Assembly: GCF_000170755.1 (NCBI RefSeq)
Contig: NZ_ABCK01000006.1
Location: forward strand, 124,001 to 188,000
Direction: 5' to 3'
DNA from: Lentisphaera araneosa HTCC2155
GTDB lineage: Bacteria; Verrucomicrobiota; Lentisphaeria; Lentisphaerales; Lentisphaeraceae
Length of the DNA stretch: 64,000 nt
Part shown: one piece after another, positions 57,248-64,000 of the stretch
Layout: every line of letters begins with the position of its first letter
How positions within the stretch are numbered: position 1 is the stretch's first letter
Made by a program: the position numbers and the translations under genes
Notes under the pieces: generated by a model
Databases searched by the model: none
What the model saw: the letters and a program-made list of their open reading frames with translations, nothing else
Told to the model about the DNA's origin: nothing

Positions 57248-59812
57248 TTATTTTTTCTTGAGTTCTGCGTCAGTCCAAGGAGTTTTGCGGTCTTTGTGGC
57301 GGGCGCGAACGCGTTTGACCTGATGATGAGGGACGCTTTCGCCCACATTGCCCCAGGCACGACGGATGTAGGTGGTGACGGAGCCAATCCATTCGTCATC
57401 ATTACTGCCCATGGCAGCCATCAAGCCACTATATTTTTTGCCATCGATGGGGCCCGTGAGGCCGTGGAGTAGAATTTGCACGACTTTATCGGGATCGCCC
57501 TCAACGCGTTTGTTGGCTGCAAGTGCAGGAGCAAGCAAATCGGTGCTGCTCGGAATTTTAATGCCCATGCCATCTTGGCCGTGGCAGGCTGCACAGAGGC
57601 CATTGTAAATGGTCTTGCCACGGTTGTAGAGGTCTTTTTCCCAATGGGCCATTTCCACGACGGCATAGGGTTTATCATAGCGAGCCTCTCCGGGCCAGGT
57701 AAACCAAGTCATAGATTTTTTGAGTTGTTCAGAAGCGGCGTGTGTTTCTTCTAGCTGGCTGAGTACTTGTGGTTTTTTATCGAAGCGAACCAGTGTGACG
57801 CGTGAGCCACTGCCGCGACCATTTTGTGGAAGTGCTTCGGCAAATCCTTGGATCAATAGTTCTTGATGTTCTTGTGAAGACTCAATCGACATTTGCAAAA
57901 GTTTTTCTACTCGCTTGGCATCACCGGATTTAATAATAATGCGACCGAGCATTTTCAACCAAGCTGAAGCTTCTTGTGGATCGCCGCTCTTCTTTAGGAT
58001 AAAAGCGAGTAAAGCCTCTTCTTGTCCCGGCATGGAAGCAATAGTTGAGAGTACCATGAGGTCATTTTTTGGGTAGGTCATGGCAATTTTGGTAATGAGG
58101 GCCCTAGCGGCAGCTTTGTTTTGCTCTTTGACGCCCTTTACGCTATTGCATAGACCGAGAGAGAGGATGACTTGGCGAGCGACTTTATCATTGATCAACG
58201 GTGTTTGAGCTAAAGTTTTGATGAATGAGCTGTCTTCTTGGATGATTTTTTCACTGGCGCGAATGGCGGTGAATTGCACTTGCCAATCAGTGTCCTTAAT
58301 TGCGGATTCCGCACTTGCCTTGTCCCATGAATCGAGACCTCGTAAAGTCCAGATGGCGTGGACGCGACCGAGAGCTGATTTTTCAGCTTTGAGCAACTCC
58401 TTAAGAGCGGGGACTACGGATTTGTCTTGGGCAAGCACGAGGCGTTTTTGCGCTTCATCACGCCACCAACCATTGGCGTGGGCGAGGGCTTTGATGAGTT
58501 GATCATTTGAGAAGCTATCAAATTTGGGTATGGCATCAGGTTTGATGCCGTCTTTTGAGATGCGGTAGATACGACCGCGCTGAATGTTTTTATCGAGTCC
58601 CCTGCGAAGAATTTCTTTGCGCAAGTAAGAGCCCGGTCGCGTCCAGTTACCATCTTGGATAATACCGCGATACATATCGATGATGTAAAGACAGCCATCG
58701 GGCCCCGTAAAGGCGTTGACGGGGCGGAAGTTCGAGTCGGAGGAAGCCATAAATTCTTTCTGTTGACCTTTGAGGGGGTTGGTCAGAGTGCGGAAACCAT
58801 CTTTTTCTTCGATGACGGCTCGACGTACCAAGCGCCCGACGGGTTCCGGGATAAAGTATTGTCCCACCATATCTTCACCGAGTTTATCGCCACGAAAGAT
58901 CGCCTGACCACCAATAGCGGTAAAGCTATGCAGGGTGTTATCTTCTTTGCGGATGGCGCCAGGGCCGCCCTGGACATCGGGAGTGCCGATGATGGGCCAA
59001 ACTTTTTTGAAGTCTTTTTCGAGGCGTTTTTGTTGAGAGAAAGTGTCGTCGTGAACGAGCTTGTTATGCATCAGGTATTCGTAGGCAATTTGCTCGCCAA
59101 TCCATGGGGTCGTATTGCCCGTTGCATAAATATGGCCGATATTATCTTGAGTGATGCCCCACTGACCGCGAAAGCCTGTTTGACCTTCGATGAATTTTCC
59201 GCCCTTATCATCTTGGATATATTGGTAGCGGGTCGCGGATTTGGCATTATAAATCCAGTTGTCTATGCCCCACATGAGGCCGTTATCTTTGTGTTCCACA
59301 TTGCCACCACGCCCAGCGTAACGATCGTAAATGGACTTGCGTATGTCGGCAACGCCATCACCTGTGCTATCTTTACAGAAATAAATATTGGGGGGAGCCG
59401 CAATTAGCAAGCCACCTTTGACGGCCATGATGGCGCGAGGTTCCACGAGCTTATCGACAAAAACACTTTGCTTATCCATGATGCCATCGCCATTGCTATC
59501 CTCTAGACGAACGACTTGACCAACGGGTTCTTGTGCACCGCTATGATCGGCATCCTGCATATAGCCTCGCAGTTCAACGACATAGAGGGCACCATCGCCG
59601 CCCCATGCCATGACGATGGGTTCGTTGACCATGGGTTCAGCGGCAATGAGCTCAGCTTTAAAAGGAGCTTCCATCCGAATGCTTTGCTGCGAAGCCTGTG
59701 GCTCGAGTGGAGTGACGTCAGGATCTTTGTCAACAGCTAGGCGATTTTGGGCACTTATTACTAATCCGGTGGTACAAAGTAAAGCAAAAGTCTTGAGGTG
59801 ATGTATGTACAT
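57248..59812 (-). CDS. PVC-type heme-binding protein (propeller, HEAT-like, cytochrome c)
   Basis: This 854-residue protein has a signal peptide (HHLKTFALLCTTGLVISAQ). An N-terminal beta-propeller domain (about 45-400) of the Pirellula/Verrucomicrobium membrane-bound dehydrogenase type shows DADHSGAQEPVGQVVRLEDSN (split DADHSGAQEPVG/QVVRLEDSN) and many Asp-rich D-x-D-x-D-G calcium-like loops. Helical HEAT-like repeats occupy about 430-680. A C-terminal cytochrome c domain has heme motif CAACH (LCAACHGQDGMG) near 755. It is periplasmic and probably oxidises a sugar-type substrate. It is transcribed alone, with a 21-bp direct-repeat operator 78 nt upstream and a strong terminator, so it may share regulation with the prepilin genes. 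Confidence 0.88.
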   Translation of the reverse strand: MYIHHLKTFALLCTTGLVISAQNRLAVDKDPDVTPLEPQASQQSIRMEAPFKAELIAAEPMVNEPIVMAWGGDGALYVVELRGYMQDADHSGAQEPVGQVVRLEDSNGDGIMDKQSVFVDKLVEPRAIMAVKGGLLIAAPPNIYFCKDSTGDGVADIRKSIYDRYAGRGGNVEHKDNGLMWGIDNWIYNAKSATRYQYIQDDKGGKFIEGQTGFRGQWGITQDNIGHIYATGNTTPWIGEQIAYEYLMHNKLVHDDTFSQQKRLEKDFKKVWPIIGTPDVQGGPGAIRKEDNTLHSFTAIGGQAIFRGDKLGEDMVGQYFIPEPVGRLVRRAVIEEKDGFRTLTNPLKGQQKEFMASSDSNFRPVNAFTGPDGCLYIIDMYRGIIQDGNWTRPGSYLRKEILRRGLDKNIQRGRIYRISKDGIKPDAIPKFDSFSNDQLIKALAHANGWWRDEAQKRLVLAQDKSVVPALKELLKAEKSALGRVHAIWTLRGLDSWDKASAESAIKDTDWQVQFTAIRASEKIIQEDSSFIKTLAQTPLINDKVARQVILSLGLCNSVKGVKEQNKAAARALITKIAMTYPKNDLMVLSTIASMPGQEEALLAFILKKSGDPQEASAWLKMLGRIIIKSGDAKRVEKLLQMSIESSQEHQELLIQGFAEALPQNGRGSGSRVTLVRFDKKPQVLSQLEETHAASEQLKKSMTWFTWPGEARYDKPYAVVEMAHWEKDLYNRGKTIYNGLCAACHGQDGMGIKIPSSTDLLAPALAANKRVEGDPDKVVQILLHGLTGPIDGKKYSGLMAAMGSNDDEWIGSVTTYIRRAWGNVGESVPHHQVKRVRARHKDRKTPWTDAELKKK

Positions 59813-59890
59813 AGAAAGCCTTCTTATTTTAGGGCTGAAAATTTAGATTCACTAAATACAGTAAGCTTAGTTCAACTCTTGATCAATAAG

Positions 59891-59932
59891 AAGTCTTTGT
59901 CATGTTGCGACATCTATTTATCATTAAATGAC
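59891..59932 (-). promoter_or_regulatory. Tandem 21-bp direct-repeat operator, site 3
   Basis: On the minus strand the half-sites are GTCATTTAATGATAAATAG and GTCGCAACATGACAAAGAC, 21 bp apart and more diverged than sites 1 and 2. The near edge is 78 nt before the heme-binding gene start. Confidence 0.6.
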
Positions 59933-59950
59933 TTGTGATAAGTAGTATAT

Positions 59951-59983
59951 AAAAAAGGCCTGCTGATCATTTATCAGCAGGCC
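59951..59983 (-). terminator. Terminator for the heme-binding/ThuA operon
   Basis: GGCCTGCTGAT-CATTT-ATCAGCAGGCC is an 11-bp perfect stem, followed on the minus strand by TTTTTTATA. It lies 23 nt after the thuA-like stop. Confidence 0.9.
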
Positions 59984-60006
59984 GAATCAACTCTTTGACG
60001 TATACC

Positions 60007-61011
60007 TTATTTTACTGGCTTGGGCAGTAGACCAAGTTTTGCGCTTGGTGTGGCGTCGGCTTCTACGTCGCCGCAGGCGTACTGAATGCCTGTAAGCATG
60101 TGCTGCATGGCAACGGGATTGAAATAGGTATCTTCATTGTGGCCGAGGTTGGTGTAAAAGACTTTTGAGCCCGTGTAAGATCTGAGCCAAGAAACAGCGT
60201 AGTCATTATCTTTACGCTTCATGTTATTCTTCATCATTTTGGGGCCTGAGAGATCGAGACTGAGCAAGACTCGCATCTTATCGCGCGTGAAGTGTTTGTC
60301 GTCTTTGTATTGATAGATTTCGTCGCGAATGACAAAGCCTTGGGGAACCATTTTTGCACAAGCGTGATCGGGGCATTCATTGTACAAAGTTACGTGATCG
60401 CCAGCGCCCCAGGGGTGACCATCAAAAATCCCGCCCATAGCTTCGAGGTAGTTCGGCCATTTTTTGTGGCAGTCCGTGGCAGCGTGAATTCCCACGAGGC
60501 CCTTGTCGGAAGCCATGAATTTCTCAAAAGCAGCGCGAGCTTTGGGGGTGGAAATGGGATTGTTAGTTGTGCTGAGCATGAGTAGGACATCGTATTTTGC
60601 CAGTTCCGCATCATTGATCATGCTTTCATCTTCGGTGTGAACAGCTGTATAGGCACCCGTTTTTTCACCCACTAACTTTATCATGCCTGCGCCCGTTTCG
60701 ATGGAGCTATGACGAAAGCCAGTCGTTCTAGAGTAGATCAAAACTTTTCTTGGCTTTTTGCTCTTGGCCACTTCGAAACCCTGGAACATTTTTTCGACTT
60801 TATCGCTTCTTTCGAGCAGCCATTTTTGGAATTTGAGTTTGTTGACTTCGCGTTTTTTGAGTTCAGATTGATGCCTAAGTTCATTGGATTGCTGATGCGT
60901 TTGCTTCATCTGCATATCTAGAGCTTTGATCTTGGCTCGTTTGTCATCATTTGCGACTAGCGCAAGACCAGTGAAAGCAAAGGTCATGAGGAGTGATTTC
61001 TTGAAGTTCAT
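60007..61011 (-). CDS. ThuA-like domain protein, secreted
   Basis: This 334-residue protein has a signal peptide (SLLMTFAFTGLALVA, cut before ND), then a coiled coil (about 25-65, KALDMQMKQTHQQSNELRHQ). The ThuA/glutamine-amidotransferase-like domain (about 88-320) contains KVLIYSRTTGFRHSSIE, LLMLSTTNNPIS, KGLVGIHAATDCHKKWP and KVFYTNLGHNEDTY. ThuA-like proteins are linked to sugar metabolism and are very common in PVC genomes next to heme-binding proteins; the enzymatic role is not established. It lies 14 nt after the large heme-binding gene at 61026 and is followed by a strong terminator, so these form one operon. Confidence 0.92.
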   Translation of the reverse strand: MNFKKSLLMTFAFTGLALVANDDKRAKIKALDMQMKQTHQQSNELRHQSELKKREVNKLKFQKWLLERSDKVEKMFQGFEVAKSKKPRKVLIYSRTTGFRHSSIETGAGMIKLVGEKTGAYTAVHTEDESMINDAELAKYDVLLMLSTTNNPISTPKARAAFEKFMASDKGLVGIHAATDCHKKWPNYLEAMGGIFDGHPWGAGDHVTLYNECPDHACAKMVPQGFVIRDEIYQYKDDKHFTRDKMRVLLSLDLSGPKMMKNNMKRKDNDYAVSWLRSYTGSKVFYTNLGHNEDTYFNPVAMQHMLTGIQYACGDVEADATPSAKLGLLPKPVK

Positions 61012-61025
61012 AGCTTTCTATCCTT

Positions 61026-64000
61026 TTATTTTTTTAGTGAGCTGAGGTAATCTACCAGAGCGGCAAATTCCTTAATGCTGAGATTGTTGACGAGCCCCTC
61101 TGGCATCATGGAAGTTTTGAGTTTCTTCTCTGAGACCACATCTTCGTGGGCAATTTTTGTCGTAATGCCAAAGAGATTGCGCAGGGCAATTTGACCGTGT
61201 TCGCGACTGCTCACAAAACCGGTGTGGCTCGAACCATCTTTCATCTTAAAGAGCACGGAAGTAAAACCCTGAGAAATGGTGGCGTTGGGGTCGATAATGG
61301 CTTCGGCAATGGCATCGCGAGTGAAAGTTGTGCCCACATTGCCCATGTAGGGGCCTTTGGCCATTTCGCTTTCTGAACGAGCATGACAAGCGACACAACC
61401 AGAGCGGGTGTAGAGTTGTTCACCTAATTTGATATCCCCTTTGATGTTTTTGACTTTTGCCATGACAATTTTCTTGTCGAGTTGAGCAATTTTTTGATTG
61501 CTGTCTGTATTCTTAAGTTGCTCGATTTTGACGACGAGCTTTTTGTAAAATTCGCCTTTTTTACCCTTGCCTTTTGCAGCGTACTTTTTAACTTCCTCAA
61601 AATACTCAGGATAGCCCATATTGACGGCATATTCTGCAGTGAATTCCTGGCCTCTACTAATTTCTTTGCCTACGGCTTTAATGATTTTTTTACGAGTTTT
61701 ATCTTGGATGAGAGGCATACTTTGCAGGTTTAAGAGGTAGCGGCAGTAATAGATCATTGTACCCCAGCCTTTTTTGTGATAAAAGGCCTGGAACATGGCA
61801 TCTTCGTTACTAAGTAGGTAATTAGGATCAGTCATGAAGGCTTTAACTTGTTCATTTAAAGCTTTGTTTTTTCTGTGTTTAAGGTTTTGTTCTACAATGG
61901 AAAATAGGGCGAGACGAACTTCTTTGGGGTGAACATCCAGATGATCGTTGAGTTTATTCCAGGCATCTAGAACGATTTGGGCTTGATCTTTTCCTTCTTT
62001 TATTTCTGCTTCAATAAAGGCAATATCCTTTTGGTCCAATTTGTCTTTCGTTACTAATGCCTCGAGTCCTGTCATCTTTAAGCCGAGCTTGAAGTCACGT
62101 CTCTGAATTCCCACACTTTGTAAGGATGAAAGCATGGAGACAATCTGCTGATCTTGAAGACGAGACATATTTTTTTCTATGCATGACTTAACTTTTTCAG
62201 ACCCAGCCCAAAGATCTTTCCTCATATACGGGATTTTAGTTTGCGGGCGGGTACTCCACCAATGTTGACGCCATTCAACTTTTTCGATATCTTCCATGTA
62301 GTAGAGTCTAAAGAGAGTGGGCAGGTAGCGGGGGAGATCTTCAGGGGAGGCCTCATTACAGAGCTTTGTGATCCCAGCGACCACTTCCGGGGTATAAATA
62401 TTTTTTAAGACGCGCAAGGCCATTTCCGATTTGGGGCCTCGAGTTTTGGCGACTGAAAGTAAGTAGGGAACATCGGCGAGCTCAAGGAGCACTCGAAAAG
62501 CCGTGTGGGGAATTCTCGGGTTGAGTTGGGCTCTATCGGGAAGTTGATCACTTTTGTAATCATATGGCTTTGCTCCAAGGGCCATGATGTATTGACTCGT
62601 TCCTGGAGCTTTGAGGCGGCCTAGGCTAATGATGGCTTGGCTGCGCACTCGGGCATTGGGATCTTTGAGGAAATTAATGAAGAATTGTGGATCGAGACCC
62701 TTGACTTGTGTGGAGCGATCCGTGAGTGCTTTGAGAGCATTTTCGCGGAGGTCTTTATCCTTGGTGAAAGACTTCAAGGCCTCATGGGCTTGAGTTCCAA
62801 AAATTTGTTTTAGAGCAAAGAGAGCCGAAGTACGTCCATAGAGGCTTTTCGAGGAATTTTGTACGTAAATTGTGAGTTTTTTGGCGGTTTTGATATCCGC
62901 TTTACGACTAATGATTTCGCGCTGACTCGTCATGCGTAGGTTTTCAGAATCACTATTGAGATTGTTGATGAGTTGATCAATGGACTGTTTTTTTAACTCG
63001 GGAAAATTTTTAGCTTGATGATTTGTTGGTTTGAGTTTAAAAATACTGCCGCGCTCTTTATCAAAGTTGGCGTAATTGTTAGCGCCTTTCCAGTTCATGA
63101 CGTAGATATTGCCAGCGGCATCCGCATCGATATCCATGGCTTTATCAGGTTTAAAGAAAGTTTTTTGTTCAATGATATAGGTTTCTTCGAATCGCTTCAT
63201 ATCGTGAATAGAAATACCCGTTCCACCCCAGTCACAGCTGTAGACTTTATTATTCCATTGCCTGGGTATACCGGGTTCTTGGATAAAGCGCATTCCCGTA
63301 CCACTGCCGCCACCATAGTCTGCGAGAGGGGCTTGGGTTTCGTCGGGATTACTCAGATATTTACGAGGATAACCGGCATCCATAAATTGACTAAAGTAGT
63401 GAAAACGAACGTTCCAACCCCCACCATCATTGGTGTTGTCACGGGAGAAGAGCTCCATTTGTGGAGTAATAGCGACACCATAAATATTACGTGTATTTGA
63501 AGTGAAAATTTCCAGTTCTGAACCATCGGGACGGCAGCGCAGAACTCCCCCACCCCAAAGCTGAACAGAGGAGCCATCGCTACCTTTGCCATTGGGAATG
63601 GCGTAATCACCAATCGCCATGTAAAGCCAACCGTCAGCACCCATGCGCACGCCATTGGAAGTATGATCACCACCACGCCAATCTAAAGAAAAGCCGATGC
63701 CAGTAAGAAGATTTTTCTTTTGGTCCGCCACACCATCATTATCACTGTCTTTGAAGGCTGTGAGGTAGGGTGGATTGATGACATAGAGTGTGTCGTGAAT
63801 AAAATGGATGCCGCGCGGTTGATCAATATCGGCAACAAATTTGGTGAATTTATCGGCTTTGCCATCGCCATCGGTATCTTCCATACGGGTAATGGAGCCA
63901 TTATGAGGGTTTTTGCCCCATGCACCATTCAAATCTTGGGCAGCATAAACTACGCCTTCGGGGCTGACAGATAGGCCAGTGAGACTTTTAATTTCGGGGT
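61026..64000 (-). CDS. PVC-type heme-binding protein (HEAT repeats, C-terminal cytochrome c), cut by window edge
   Basis: The minus-strand frame stays open beyond 63932 to the right edge (upstream residues read SLTGLSVSPEGVVYAAQDLN), so the start lies outside and 991 residues are visible. The N-terminal part is a propeller (GSSVQLWGGGVLRCRPDGSE; Asp-rich loops such as DTDGDGKAD and DSDNDGVAD). HEAT-like helical repeats follow (visible residues about 360-800). The final ~135 residues form the Pirellula/Verrucomicrobium-type heme domain with CVACH (SGCVACHARSESEMAKGPYMG, split SGCVACHARSESEM/AKGPYMG) and GFVSSREHGQIALRN. It is a secreted electron-transfer protein of unknown substrate, in an operon with the ThuA-like gene. 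Confidence 0.92.
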   Translation of the reverse strand, partial: PEIKSLTGLSVSPEGVVYAAQDLNGAWGKNPHNGSITRMEDTDGDGKADKFTKFVADIDQPRGIHFIHDTLYVINPPYLTAFKDSDNDGVADQKKNLLTGIGFSLDWRGGDHTSNGVRMGADGWLYMAIGDYAIPNGKGSDGSSVQLWGGGVLRCRPDGSELEIFTSNTRNIYGVAITPQMELFSRDNTNDGGGWNVRFHYFSQFMDAGYPRKYLSNPDETQAPLADYGGGSGTGMRFIQEPGIPRQWNNKVYSCDWGGTGISIHDMKRFEETYIIEQKTFFKPDKAMDIDADAAGNIYVMNWKGANNYANFDKERGSIFKLKPTNHQAKNFPELKKQSIDQLINNLNSDSENLRMTSQREIISRKADIKTAKKLTIYVQNSSKSLYGRTSALFALKQIFGTQAHEALKSFTKDKDLRENALKALTDRSTQVKGLDPQFFINFLKDPNARVRSQAIISLGRLKAPGTSQYIMALGAKPYDYKSDQLPDRAQLNPRIPHTAFRVLLELADVPYLLSVAKTRGPKSEMALRVLKNIYTPEVVAGITKLCNEASPEDLPRYLPTLFRLYYMEDIEKVEWRQHWWSTRPQTKIPYMRKDLWAGSEKVKSCIEKNMSRLQDQQIVSMLSSLQSVGIQRRDFKLGLKMTGLEALVTKDKLDQKDIAFIEAEIKEGKDQAQIVLDAWNKLNDHLDVHPKEVRLALFSIVEQNLKHRKNKALNEQVKAFMTDPNYLLSNEDAMFQAFYHKKGWGTMIYYCRYLLNLQSMPLIQDKTRKKIIKAVGKEISRGQEFTAEYAVNMGYPEYFEEVKKYAAKGKGKKGEFYKKLVVKIEQLKNTDSNQKIAQLDKKIVMAKVKNIKGDIKLGEQLYTRSGCVACHARSESEMAKGPYMGNVGTTFTRDAIAEAIIDPNATISQGFTSVLFKMKDGSSHTGFVSSREHGQIALRNLFGITTKIAHEDVVSEKKLKTSMMPEGLVNNLSIKEFAALVDYLSSLKK

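Noticed and set aside
58655-59407. A 250-codon ORF antisense to the heme-binding gene
   Set aside because: It lies wholly inside a well-supported gene in the opposite strand and reads as a shadow of its biased codons.

Overview
The window looks like a stretch of chromosome from a marine member of the PVC superphylum, most probably Lentisphaerota (Lentisphaera-like). This is inferred from family content, not from a search. The supporting families are a secreted sulfatase, DUF1552 and DUF1592-type (Planctomycete cytochrome c) proteins, PVC-type heme-binding/HEAT proteins, a ThuA protein, Gfo/Idh/MocA oxidoreductases, H-X9-DG (DUF1559-like) prepilins and moderately AT-rich DNA.

Layout. 1-1.3 kb: a Gfo/Idh/MocA oxidoreductase cut by the left edge, divergent from a PAS-AraC regulator. 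1.3-7 kb: a MITE-like element, small secreted proteins and a two-Ig-domain sulfatase. 6.3-14.1 kb: a membrane-anchored companion, a 2139-residue secreted RHS/YD-repeat protein and a short secreted candidate immunity protein overlapping its 3' end. 14.1-18.6 kb: an accessory patch with serial terminator hairpins, a YgjP-like metallopeptidase, a truncated CDS, a truncated higB, a REP-associated tyrosine transposase (RAYT) and an intact ISL3-family IS. 18.9-29.2 kb: an 11-gene type II secretion operon in the order F-G-H-I-J-K-L-M-C-D-E. 29.2-32.6 kb: an IS1182/IS5-like element inside a duplicated repeat, a frameshifted mscS and a degenerate prepilin fragment. 32.6-46.1 kb: polysaccharide and PVC-type secreted enzymes separated by long mosaic repeats. 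46.5-53.7 kb: a molybdate/tungstate operon (double ModA, ModB, ModC, a secreted unknown, an FtsX-like permease, a LolD-like ATPase, MoaD, MoeB). 53.7-64 kb: palindromic repeats, two MITE copies, two prepilin genes, two PVC heme-binding proteins and ThuA.

Three observations deserve most attention. (1) GC-rich palindromes with a conserved GGGAGC header occur between genes and, seven times, in frame inside the rhs gene, where they encode peptides such as GSAGGSPAS; a RAYT gene lies 4 kb away. (2) Two prepilin genes and a PVC heme-binding gene each carry a pair of 21-bp direct repeats (GTCGTnATnnGATAAnTA-like) whose near edge lies 78-80 nt upstream of the start codon, which suggests a common activator of AraC type. 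(3) The Mo/W uptake operon is merged with a MacB-like ABC module and a secreted protein of unknown function.
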